Positions 10,005 through 17,523 of a DNA stretch of 60,379 nucleotides are shown here, one piece after another. Below the pieces are notes generated by a model. That model saw only the letters and a list, made by a program, of their open reading frames with translations. It made no database searches and was not told where the DNA came from. Positions within the stretch are counted from its first letter, which is position 1; each line of letters begins with the position of its first letter. Source of the stretch: Lactobacillus sp. HBUAS51381. GTDB taxonomy: Bacteria > Bacillota > Bacilli > Lactobacillales > Lactobacillaceae. The DNA lies in NCBI RefSeq assembly GCF_012641095.1, contig NZ_JAAVSC010000016.1:1-60379 (forward strand), read 5' to 3'. The translations under genes and the position numbers were made by a program.

Positions 10005-10033
10005 ATTATAGGCTGCCAATTATTAAAAATCAA
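10005..10033 (-). promoter_or_regulatory. Promoter of the T-box/brnQ transcript
   Basis: TTGATT, a 17-base spacer and a perfect TATAAT on the minus strand, placing the transcript start just before T-box stem I. Confidence 0.8.
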
Positions 10034-10072
10034 TGGGTAAATTAAAATTAAGTGAGAATTTTTATTTAAAAA

Positions 10073-11005
10073 CTATTCCGTTTTCTTTAGCAGTTCCTGC
10101 AGATAATTCATAAACGCTACCGTCGACGTTCCCTTTCCTCGATTGCTGTAATGTTGTGATTCAATCAAGTCATCGACTAGCGCAACAACATCGGGCCTGC
10201 CATCGAACAGCCCATCGGCACGCATATTGCGAATGACTTGCTGTGCCACTTTCCCCAAAACAATCAACTGCTTTGGTTGAATAATCTGGCACTCCTTTAT
10301 AAACAATTTGGCACTTTGCCGATATATTTTCTGATTTTGTCGAATAATCTGTTCATAGCCTTGGGCATTCTCAATAAATTCATCGGCATTATGCTTTGCT
10401 GAACGCTTTTTATACCGCTTAACATAGCCAGGATAGGCCTGCTTCGCCAGCTTCTGCACGTTAGTCTCGCTTTCATCAAGAAATAGACCGGGGTGTTTAC
10501 TGTCTTTGTTTACACAGTAGTCAGCTCTAATATTTGCCGACAGACTGTCCACGGTATTTTTTAGAATATCAGTGATGTAACTCCCACGAAAACGTTCATG
10601 ATTCGTCATGAAAGCCAGCTTATACATTGGCGTCTTAATCGATGTATCGTGAAATTGTCCCCATTCACGCGTTACTTCACGCCCCGCCTTGCGTTCGGCA
10701 ATATTTAACGCCACAAACATGTAGTCGGATTTAAATGGCAGGTTTTGCTTTTCCGGATCTGTGAATACTGACGAATCAACATTTAGGTTAACGCCGACAT
10801 ATTTATCAATGCTATTGGGTGTTATTTTAATCGACTTTGATTTGAATACCGCTTTGATGCGATCGTTGTTTGGCAATTTAATGTACGCCAGAACTGAGCC
10901 ACAGTCCGATAAATATAGCGGTCGCTGTTGTTCATTTCTATCCGGCGACGCTACTTCTACTTTTATTGCTTCCAGCGCCTGACAAACTTCTTTATTTGTT
11001 GGCAT
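10073..11005 (-). CDS. Putative uracil-DNA-glycosylase-like domain protein
   Basis: A 310-residue soluble protein. The blocks FKSDYMFVALNIAE, FRGSYITDIL, LIVLGKVAQQVI and SQHYSN follow the order of conserved segments in the UDG/SMUG-like superfamily, where they form the base-binding pocket and the catalytic HPS/HYS loop. No catalytic assignment can be made by eye. The gene has an AAAGGGG ribosome binding site. It could be a DNA-repair-fold protein with another function, as often seen in lactobacillus hypothetical proteins of this size. It stands alone; no operon partner is visible. Confidence 0.5.
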   Translation of the reverse strand: MPTNKEVCQALEAIKVEVASPDRNEQQRPLYLSDCGSVLAYIKLPNNDRIKAVFKSKSIKITPNSIDKYVGVNLNVDSSVFTDPEKQNLPFKSDYMFVALNIAERKAGREVTREWGQFHDTSIKTPMYKLAFMTNHERFRGSYITDILKNTVDSLSANIRADYCVNKDSKHPGLFLDESETNVQKLAKQAYPGYVKRYKKRSAKHNADEFIENAQGYEQIIRQNQKIYRQSAKLFIKECQIIQPKQLIVLGKVAQQVIRNMRADGLFDGRPDVVALVDDLIESQHYSNRGKGTSTVAFMNYLQELLKKTE

Positions 11006-11140
11006 TAACGTTAGCCCCTTTCATAACGACAGTCACTAAAATCAGTATCGCATGCTTAGACTAATTATATCGCGTGACCGACTCACTGCACGGTTACAAA
11101 TTAAGGCTTTAGGCACCCGATCACTTTCATGCTCCCCAAC

Positions 11141-11180
11141 AAAAAGCCACCAGACTGGGAAAAATCCCAACCTGGTGGCT
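11141..11180 (-). terminator. Terminator of the tRNA-Arg gene
   Basis: Stem AGCCACCAG / CTGGTGGCT with T-tract on the minus strand, directly behind the tRNA. Confidence 0.85.
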
Positions 11181-11187
11181 CTCCTAT

Positions 11188-11259
11188 TGCGTCCCCGGGG
11201 AATCGAACCCCGATCGAAAGGACCGAAATCTCTCGTGCTATCCGTTACACTAAGGACGC
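11188..11259 (-). tRNA. tRNA-Arg (anticodon UCG)
   Basis: A 72-base cloverleaf can be drawn: acceptor GCGTCCT/GGGACGC (ending in a G-U pair), D-stem GTGT/GCAC, T-arm CGGGG-TTCGATT-CCCCG and discriminator A. The anticodon loop reads TTTCGGT, giving UCG for CGN arginine codons. CCA is not encoded. The anticodon stem AGAGA/CCTTT has one A-C mismatch at 31-39 and a G-U pair, which is unusual. Confidence 0.88.
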
Positions 11260-11305
11260 CTTACCCCCTTAGTGTAATCCAAAATCAGTTTTAACGCCAA
11301 ATAAT

Positions 11306-11632
11306 TTAGCGGGCACCCGAGGCGCGCTCCGCTTCTTGTTCCAAATACAGCTCTAATTTATCAGCACTCTCGCGAAAATCCGCGTTAAACGTGGTTCCCT
11401 GCGGCTTAACGGTGGCCGTCTGCACACCGTCGATGTCCGTCACCACCAGTGTATCGTCCTGCCAGCTGGCCGTGTCGTAATGGCCATCCTCGACCTGATC
11501 CAAGAAGCCTTGAAAAATATCGAGCACCGCTTGGTTAATAATGTCATCTTCCGTACGATCCTCGCCGTGTTGCTTTAATTGTAACTGGCGCAATTGCACC
11601 TCGTCCATATCGGTTGGTATCTGAATAAACAC
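11306..11632 (-). CDS. Hypothetical protein, 108 residues
   Basis: A small acidic soluble protein (MFIQIPTDMDEVQLRQLQLK at the N-terminus) with no family that I recognise. The GTG at 11632 is the likely start, because GGGAGG lies seven bases upstream; the upstream ATG at 11647 overlaps that ribosome binding site. It stands between the tRNA-Arg gene and the divergent marR gene. Function unknown. Confidence 0.65.
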   Translation of the reverse strand: MFIQIPTDMDEVQLRQLQLKQHGEDRTEDDIINQAVLDIFQGFLDQVEDGHYDTASWQDDTLVVTDIDGVQTATVKPQGTTFNADFRESADKLELYLEQEAERASGAR

Positions 11633-11780
11633 TGGAATGCCTCCCATTAAATTAGTTTTACTGCTATTCTAGCACTTCCTGGTAAAGAAACGAGTGTGAA
11701 TGTTATCCTCTTTTCAAATCTGGTGTAAACTAAGAGTAAGTAATTCTTGTGACAACTGACAACTACCTAGGAGGTGGCTC

Positions 11781-12239
11781 ATGGAAGACTCGATACTAGA
11801 TTTTACTACGAACCTGGCCATTCTCCATCGGCAGTTTCAGCGAGCAATGAATCAGATTCTAGAGGCCGACGAGATGCCGATCAATATTACGGAGTTTTAT
11901 CTGTTGGTGCTGATCTCAGAGACCAGTCATCTGAATCAACGGAAGGCCGCTTGGACCATGGCGGTGGACGAAGGTCTGATGGCACGAATGGTCCAACACC
12001 TGGTCAAGCTTTCCTTGTTGCAGAAGGAAACCGACCCGCATGATCGGCGTAACCGGCGTTTAAAGCTCACGACCGATGGTAAACGTTTGGTTAAACAGGC
12101 CATCGAAGTGCTGCATGATTGGTGGGCGCAGGTCACGCCTACCGACGCTGACTTCGACTACGCCGGCATTACGACCCAGTTACAACTCTTATCAAGCCGC
12201 GTCTTAAAAGATCAACAGACAGAACACACACAGTCGTAA
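11781..12239 (+). CDS. MarR-family transcriptional regulator
   Basis: A 152-residue winged-helix protein. The recognition region (HLNQRKAAWTMAVDEGLMARMVQHLVKLSLLQKETDPHDRR, residues about 55-92) carries the typical D-x-R-x-R beta-wing (DPHDRRNRR). MarR dimers bind palindromic operators and usually respond to small phenolic or oxidising compounds. It has an AGGAGGTGG ribosome binding site and is followed after 33 bases by the NAD(P)HX epimerase gene, so the two may be co-transcribed. The target is not evident. Confidence 0.85.
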   Translation: MEDSILDFTTNLAILHRQFQRAMNQILEADEMPINITEFYLLVLISETSHLNQRKAAWTMAVDEGLMARMVQHLVKLSLLQKETDPHDRRNRRLKLTTDGKRLVKQAIEVLHDWWAQVTPTDADFDYAGITTQLQLLSSRVLKDQQTEHTQS

Positions 12240-12272
12240 AGTTTTTACTTTTCCTACCTGAGGAGGGGATTC

Positions 12273-12923
12273 ATGATGAGTAAAGCCATTACTATTGCAG
12301 AAGCCCAGCGCTATGATGCCCACACAATCAATGAAATCGGTATTCCCGCGTTAGTTCTCATGGAGCGGGCCGCTTTGGCAAGCTTCAACAACCTGTTAAA
12401 TGATGATTTTGACCTCAGTCGTGTCGTGGTCGTTGCTGCCACTGGAAACAATGGTGGCGATGGGCTGGCGGTTGCACGACTGCTCCACATCCGGGGAATT
12501 GACGTGGAGGTTTACCTGCTGGGTGATCCCGAAAAGGCCACGCCGCAAACCGCACAACAGTTGAAGATTGCCAACTACTACCACATTCCATTTACCACCG
12601 ACCTCAATCACGTGGTCAACGCGACCTTGATTGTTGACGCCATCTTTGGTGTCGGCCTGTCCCGCAACATTACGGGGAAATACGCCGACGCCATCAACGC
12701 CATTAATGCCGCCGATGCCAAGACCGTTTCCATTGACGTTCCTTCCGGCATTAACGCCGATACGGGTGAAGTCATGGGCGTGGCGGTCGTTGCCGACAGC
12801 ACCACGACCATGGCTTACAACAAGGTCGGCCTACTGACGGTGACGGGTAAGCAACACAGTGGGACCGTCCACGTTGCCGACATTGGCATTTACGCCCAAG
12901 ACCACTTGGAGCACGCCCAGTAA
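12273..12923 (+). CDS. nnrE: NAD(P)H-hydrate epimerase (YjeF N-terminal domain)
   Basis: A metabolite-repair enzyme that interconverts R and S forms of damaged hydrated NAD(P)H so that the NAD(P)HX dehydratase can repair it. The 216 residues cover just the YjeF_N domain: the GNNGGDGLAVARLL phosphate-binding motif near residue 56, VDAIFGVGLSR, and VSIDVPSGINADTGE. The C-terminal kinase-like dehydratase domain of bifunctional YjeF is absent, so a separate dehydratase gene is expected elsewhere. A strong GAGGAGGGG ribosome binding site precedes the start. Confidence 0.9.
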   Translation: MMSKAITIAEAQRYDAHTINEIGIPALVLMERAALASFNNLLNDDFDLSRVVVVAATGNNGGDGLAVARLLHIRGIDVEVYLLGDPEKATPQTAQQLKIANYYHIPFTTDLNHVVNATLIVDAIFGVGLSRNITGKYADAINAINAADAKTVSIDVPSGINADTGEVMGVAVVADSTTTMAYNKVGLLTVTGKQHSGTVHVADIGIYAQDHLEHAQ

Positions 12924-12957
12924 CCATTGGCGCGATAACCCATGACTATGACGATCA

Positions 12958-12997
12958 AATAGGTTAAAAGTCCAATTCGGGCTTTTAACCTATTTTT
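12958..12997 (+). terminator. Terminator after the NAD(P)HX epimerase gene
   Basis: Stem AATAGGTTAAAAG / CTTTTAACCTATT followed by TTT. Confidence 0.8.
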
Positions 12998-13129
12998 GAT
13001 TAAGCCAGTTGTCACCGCCACCAGACGCCGACAAGCCACGGAACAATCCCCCGACCCCCAAGCCATTTCACAAGCTTTTCCGTCGCAGACCCGGTATACT
13101 AGGCTTAATACTATTGGGAGGTGCCCCAC

Positions 13130-13702
13130 ATGTCACAACTAGAAACTGGTTTTACCAACGTCCAAGCGCTGGACCCCAGCATTATTGTCGACCTGCGCTA
13201 CGCCACCACGGATAATTTTACCCATCAAGTCATTTATCACTTCACCACCGCCATCGCGCGCACGGGTTCCGCTAAAAAGTTAGCCCGCGCCAGTGCGTTA
13301 CTCCGAGAACAGGGCTACCGGTTGAAGGTCTGGGATGCGTACCGTCCGGTTGCCGCTCAGGCCCGGCTCTACGACATCTACCCCGATCCATCCTTCGTGG
13401 CCAAGCCCAACCCTAATTTTTCCCATCAAAAGGGCGTGACCTTTGATGTCACCTTGTGTGACGCCGCCGGTAAGGAATTAGACATGCAGACCGCGTTTGA
13501 CGACTTCACCGTTGCCGCCCACCGCGACTTTACGCGGACACCACTCCAAGAAAAGCACTATCAGATTCTCGATCAGGCCATGCAGGCTGCCGGATTCTTC
13601 GGCTATGAGAACGAGTGGTGGGACTACCGCGATACCCAAATGGACAGCTATCCACCGGCAACGGCAGACCCTAACGACTTTCAGATCGCCGAACACGCTT
13701 AA
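13130..13702 (+). CDS. D-alanyl-D-alanine dipeptidase (VanX-like, M15D)
   Basis: Zinc peptidase that cleaves free D-Ala-D-Ala, recycling it from wall turnover. The core SHQKGVTFD supplies His99 and Asp106 as zinc ligands (numbered from the ATG at 13130) and YRPVAAQ the oxyanion arginine block. The C-terminal motif reads Glu162-Trp-Trp-Asp165 rather than the usual EWWH, so the third ligand is aspartate. The ATG at 13130 is chosen because GGGAGG lies eight bases upstream; a GTG at 13121 overlaps that site. No signal peptide, so cytoplasmic. Lactobacilli that use D-lactate-ended precursors often keep such an enzyme. Confidence 0.86.
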   Translation: MSQLETGFTNVQALDPSIIVDLRYATTDNFTHQVIYHFTTAIARTGSAKKLARASALLREQGYRLKVWDAYRPVAAQARLYDIYPDPSFVAKPNPNFSHQKGVTFDVTLCDAAGKELDMQTAFDDFTVAAHRDFTRTPLQEKHYQILDQAMQAAGFFGYENEWWDYRDTQMDSYPPATADPNDFQIAEHA

Positions 13703-13710
13703 CGTTCAAA

Positions 13711-13751
13711 AAAATTGGAACGCACTCAACCAGTGAGTGGTTCCAATTTTT
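13711..13751. terminator. Bidirectional terminator
   Basis: Stem AAAATTGGAAC / GTTCCAATTTT between the convergent dipeptidase gene and the membrane-protein gene; A and T tracts on the two sides. Confidence 0.85.
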
Positions 13752-13804
13752 TAATTGCTTTAGTTGTCGCGGTTAGTCAACCGCCTTTGTACCCACGCTT
13801 TCGC

Positions 13805-14446
13805 TTACCGACCGTAGCCGGAATCCTTTAACATAAAGGAATGATCCGGAATCCGAATCAACGTGAAGCGGTCCGCCAGTCGGCCGGCGTGTAGTCCGAT
13901 GCCATTGACGAACGACTTCTTATACGTCGTTTCAATGACACCAACCCAGGCCTTCTGATGGCGCTGATCATACTTCGTTACTTTCTTTTCATCCCACTTA
14001 TACGCGGATGCTGGCAGGTTAATCGGCTTTTTACCGTCCGAAACCGTGGCATCATTACTGCTGACCTGATATTTTTCGCCCTCAGTCAGGTATGTATACC
14101 GTTGTACCGGCTTCTTACCATCGCTATTATCCACCTCAACGTAATAGGCCGAGCCGGACGTGGACCCCGTGTTAATCACCAGGGGTTCGTACCGCGTGGT
14201 TTGATCGACCCGCGCGCCCAATTGGTTAACATTTTGGAAGAACGTCGTATAGCTCATGCCACCAAAGAACAATAGCCACACGACCAACTCAATCGTCGAG
14301 ATGGTGAGGTTCCGCCAAGAGAAGCTGCGGTGTTCCTTCACGATTAATCGGATACGACGGACCCGCATGTCGTGAACCATCCAGACGAGTGTCACCAGGA
14401 CGATTAGCCACAGGCCCATTCCCACTAAGTTCCATGCTGATTTCAT
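13805..14446 (-). CDS. Conserved membrane protein of unknown function
   Basis: A 213-residue protein with two N-terminal membrane segments (about residues 5-23 and 47-64) and an exported or cytoplasmic C-terminal domain of about 140 residues rich in Tyr, Lys and Thr. It resembles a lactobacillus-restricted family of small membrane proteins, but I cannot name a function. The ATG at 14446 is preferred over an upstream TTG because AAGGGA lies ten bases before it. Monocistronic. Confidence 0.7.
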   Translation of the reverse strand: MKSAWNLVGMGLWLIVLVTLVWMVHDMRVRRIRLIVKEHRSFSWRNLTISTIELVVWLLFFGGMSYTTFFQNVNQLGARVDQTTRYEPLVINTGSTSGSAYYVEVDNSDGKKPVQRYTYLTEGEKYQVSSNDATVSDGKKPINLPASAYKWDEKKVTKYDQRHQKAWVGVIETTYKKSFVNGIGLHAGRLADRFTLIRIPDHSFMLKDSGYGR

Positions 14447-14580
14447 AGTTCCCAATTCCCTTCCAAGAAACAGACCTCTTATGGGTATTTCTGTTCTCTA
14501 TTAGCTTACGAGATTCGCGTCACGAATACAAGCGCTAGTTTTGTGGATTTCACCGCCAGCCGCCCAATCCCTACACGACC

Positions 14581-14609
14581 TTTAACTCTACCACAGCGTA
14601 GGCTATACT
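14581..14609 (+). promoter_or_regulatory. Promoter of the choloylglycine-hydrolase-family gene
   Basis: TTTAAC, a 17-base spacer and TATACT, about 35 bases before the start codon. Confidence 0.6.
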
Positions 14610-14644
14610 TAAATCAATTGTATCCTATTAAGGAGGAATGTCAT

Positions 14645-15601
14645 GTGTGTACGAGTTTAACCTATACGTCCGCCGCCGACCACCATTTCTTCGCCCGTAC
14701 GATGGATTTCCCAACCACCACGCCCTGGCGCCCCGTATTCTTACCCAGGCAGTATCGCTGGCAAACGGCCCTTCACGAGTCGCGAACAACCCGGTACGCC
14801 TTTCTAGGAGGTGGGCGGGCTGCCGCAGATTTCTCAGCCTATCTAATGGCCGATGGCGTAAATGAAAGCGGTATCACCTGTGCCGAACTCTATCTGCCGG
14901 GGGTGGCAGCATATGCCGCCGAGCCTCAGCCGGGACACATCAACCTCACGCCCCAAGACGTCATCAACTGGGTGTTGGGCGAACACGCCAGCTTGGCCGA
15001 CGTGGTTGCCGACCTGCCCCGCGTCACCTTAGTCGCCCGCCGCTGGGGATCGGACGCCTACGTTTACCCCTTTCACTGGATTCTCAGTGATCGCAGCGGC
15101 CAAACGCTGGTCATTGAGCCGACCGGGGGCCCGCTGACAGCCCAACGTAACCCCGTGGGCGTCCTCACCAACACCCCCGTATTGGCGACCCATTTACAAA
15201 ATCTCAACACCTTTCTGAAAGTTCCTGGCGCCGATTTCACGGGCGGTACGGTTACCGCCGCAAGGGATTACCTGGCCAGTGGCGCCCCCCTGCCAACCGG
15301 AACCGTGCCCACCCAACGCTTCATTCACATGGCGCTACGCCGTTGGGGGACACCCCCGATGACCACGACCGCCGCCAGTCTGCATCAGATTTTCCATTGG
15401 TTAGCCGAGGTTAGCCTGCCTTACGATCCCGCCAGACGACATCAAACGAATCATAATTACACCCATTACCGGGCCGTCATCGATATTTCAACCGCGACTT
15501 ACACCTTTATTTCACGAAAATCTAGCCGTTTGCAACAAATGACGTTAACGCCAGAAATGGCGGCCCAACGGCATTATCCCCACGCCTATCCCGCAGAATA
15601 A
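14645..15601 (+). CDS. Choloylglycine hydrolase family enzyme (bile salt hydrolase / penicillin V acylase type)
   Basis: N-terminal-nucleophile amidase that hydrolyses linear amides such as conjugated bile salts, penicillin V or N-acyl homoserine lactones. The frame stays open further upstream, but the biological start is the GTG at 14645, eight bases after AAGGAGG: it places Cys2 directly after the initiator, as this family requires for self-processing. Arg18 and Asp21 (RTMDF) match the catalytic residues of bile salt hydrolases. The mature enzyme is about 317 residues, the normal size. An ATG at 14643 overlaps the GTG but is out of frame and ends after five codons. Cytoplasmic; no operon partner. 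Substrate cannot be told from sequence. Confidence 0.87.
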   Translation: MCTSLTYTSAADHHFFARTMDFPTTTPWRPVFLPRQYRWQTALHESRTTRYAFLGGGRAAADFSAYLMADGVNESGITCAELYLPGVAAYAAEPQPGHINLTPQDVINWVLGEHASLADVVADLPRVTLVARRWGSDAYVYPFHWILSDRSGQTLVIEPTGGPLTAQRNPVGVLTNTPVLATHLQNLNTFLKVPGADFTGGTVTAARDYLASGAPLPTGTVPTQRFIHMALRRWGTPPMTTTAASLHQIFHWLAEVSLPYDPARRHQTNHNYTHYRAVIDISTATYTFISRKSSRLQQMTLTPEMAAQRHYPHAYPAE

Positions 15602-15755
15602 CGGCAAATGTTGCAAACCTTAACTTTACCTTTAATCCGATTGATATTCGTTTGAGACATTTCTGTAACAACTCCCTGATAGTATTAAGCATGTTGAATC
15701 GCATGAAAGAACATTTAATACTAAAAAATAATGAATAAGGAGTTTGTTTACATTT

Positions 15756-16229
15756 ATGAAGAAGACGCTAACTAAAATTGTATTATCCCTGATCGCTATG
15801 GTGGCCTTTACGGTTGCCGGCATCGCTGTTAACCAACCCGTTAATGCTTCTGCCAAGACGGTATCCTACAGTAAGTTACATAAGGTTGCAAAGGCCCAAT
15901 TGGGCAAACCTTACGGCTGGGGGTCCACTGGTCCTTCCCGTTTTGATTGCTCTGGTTTTACCAGCTACGTCTACAAGAAGGGTGCTTCCAAGAAGATTCC
16001 TCGGACGGCCCAAGCCCAATACAACAAGTACAAGCACGTGAGCTACAAGAACATCAAGAAGGGTGATTTGGTCTTCTTCGGTGGGTCCAAGCGGTCCATC
16101 TCTCACGTTGGTATGTACGTCGGTCATGGTAAGATGATTGATTCTCAAAACCGTGGTGTCGTCACCGAAGCCGTTCATGCCCCTTGGTGGCACGCTGTTG
16201 GTTACGCACGGGTCGCAACCGTCAAATAA
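15756..16229 (+). CDS. Secreted NlpC/P60 peptidoglycan hydrolase
   Basis: A signal peptide (Lys-rich start, hydrophobic core, cleavage after VNASA near residue 33) leads into a single NlpC/P60 domain that cuts wall stem peptides. Catalytic residues are Cys in FDCSGF, His in SHVGMYVGH and a third His near KMIDSQN/HAPWWH. At 157 residues it lacks LysM or SH3 targeting modules. The ATG at 15756 is preferred to a TTG at 15744, which lies one base after the AAGGAG, although the spacing of 13 bases is long. A terminator follows directly. Confidence 0.88.
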   Translation: MKKTLTKIVLSLIAMVAFTVAGIAVNQPVNASAKTVSYSKLHKVAKAQLGKPYGWGSTGPSRFDCSGFTSYVYKKGASKKIPRTAQAQYNKYKHVSYKNIKKGDLVFFGGSKRSISHVGMYVGHGKMIDSQNRGVVTEAVHAPWWHAVGYARVATVK

Positions 16230-16263
16230 AGTTTCGTTCATCTTCATAAATTGAATAAGCTGT

Positions 16264-16298
16264 ATCCCCCGTCGTGCGTCGCGATGGGGGATTTTTTT
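16264..16298 (+). terminator. Terminator after the NlpC/P60 gene
   Basis: Stem ATCCCCC / GGGGGAT with inner TCG/CGA pairs, then seven T. Confidence 0.85.
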
Positions 16299-16303
16299 GC
16301 ATT

Positions 16304-16338
16304 AAAAATTGTCGACCGCCCACCAGCAATCGACAATT
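16304..16338 (-). terminator. Terminator after the XRE-regulator gene
   Basis: Minus-strand stem AATTGTCGA / TCGACAATT followed by TTT. Confidence 0.7.
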
Positions 16339-16360
16339 CGAATCTACATCCATAACCTCG

Positions 16361-16717
16361 TCAATGTTGAAACATCACCACTACCCAGCCCACGGCGACC
16401 AGCAAAGGGAAAACCATCCACCAATTTTTAGAGAAGAACTCCCAGCCGTTCATGGGACGCTGGCCTTCTGGTAGAACACTGCGCGACTTTGCCGATTCTG
16501 TCGACTTTTCGGTCGTTTGGCCACCTACCAGCTCATTGAGGTCGACCTGTAGGAGATTGGCCAACTTCACCACCGTATCCAGGTCCGGGGTCGTCTCCCC
16601 CTGTTCCCACTTCGAAATGGATTGCCGCGAAACGAATAGTTCGTGGGCCAGCTGTTCCTGTGACAAATTCTGCTGCCGTCGTAATTTAACAAGTTGCCGA
16701 TTAAAGACATTTTCCAT
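16361..16717 (-). CDS. XRE-family regulator with C-terminal membrane anchor
   Basis: A 118-residue protein with an N-terminal helix-turn-helix (QNLSQEQLAHELFVSRQSISKWEQG, residues about 17-41), a Ser/Thr/Lys-rich linker and one C-terminal membrane segment (about residues 96-115). The layout suggests a membrane-tethered repressor or sensor. The ATG at 16717 is chosen because the upstream ATG at 16726 directly abuts the GGGGG ribosome binding site. Its target is unknown. The 594-bp repeat lies just upstream. Confidence 0.83.
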   Translation of the reverse strand: MENVFNRQLVKLRRQQNLSQEQLAHELFVSRQSISKWEQGETTPDLDTVVKLANLLQVDLNELVGGQTTEKSTESAKSRSVLPEGQRPMNGWEFFSKNWWMVFPLLVAVGWVVVMFQH

Positions 16718-16885
16718 CTTTCTCATCCCCCTTAGTTGGCTTAATCATACCCAAAACTACGCGGGCAGACTAGCGAACAGCACCGAACAACCAGCCCTTT
16801 GCCCGGGCGAGTTGCGCCCGCCACGGTTGCGAAAACCGTTGCGAACGGCGTCATTTCAACATTTCGATCAAGATACCCGTAAACA

Positions 16886-17479
16886 AAAGGTTGAAAGATA
16901 GAAAATAGCTAGGATTCCTGATGTGACAAGGATAACAACCATTATAATATGATAGTCGCGTACTGGCCGCCTTACCGTTCGCCAAATTTGGTCTGGATCG
17001 CTGTGGGCAGGACGGTAAAAGCCAAAGAGCTGTCTTTTCCCTCGCTTTGAGCCGAAAAACCACGTCTCAAAGTCGCCATTTCCCAAGTGAACCATTTGGA
17101 AAATCCCACGGCTGAGACCAAATTTGACTCACTCACGGCTACATGAGGCGTATCCAATAAGCTGGCGGAACGTTGCCATCCCAGCGATGTCACCGCATAT
17201 TTACTCGGTTTCAACCATCGTAACCGGAGGCAGCCAGAACCGATGGCCGTAGCCGTGACAGCGGTGTTAGCTGTGCAACAGCTTACAGCGCGGGACGTGT
17301 TTGGAGACTGACGGTTTTAGTCAGGCTTCAAACCGAGCCGGAGGACCGCTTCTCAGGCCGCAGGCGGTCCCCACAGCGCCGGAATCTCTGGCAGCCGCAG
17401 GTGATTGGTGATGACTAATTTAATGGCGATAAGCCGCGCCAGCTGGGGACTGAAATGTGTTTGTGGACTTTCAACCTTT
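16886..17479. repeat. 594-bp non-coding mobile-like element, copy 1
   Basis: The element starts with AAAGGTTGAAAG and ends with CTTTCAACCTTT, a perfect 12-bp terminal inverted repeat. It is highly similar end to end, and identical in length, to the copy at 56810-57403. It contains internal inverted repeats (for example CAAATTTGGTCT near 16985 against AGACCAAATTTG near 17118; CTTTGAG/CTCAAAG near 17045), so its transcript would be strongly folded. Short frames inside differ between copies and look like shadows. Flanks ACCCGTAAACA and AGCTGTAAATT match at 7 of 11 positions, as for an old, decayed target duplication. It fills most of the gene-free stretch 16740-17520. Confidence 0.85.
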
Positions 17480-17523
17480 AGCTGTAAATTAAAAGCCCAG
17501 ACCCTAAGTCTAGACTTTAACGT

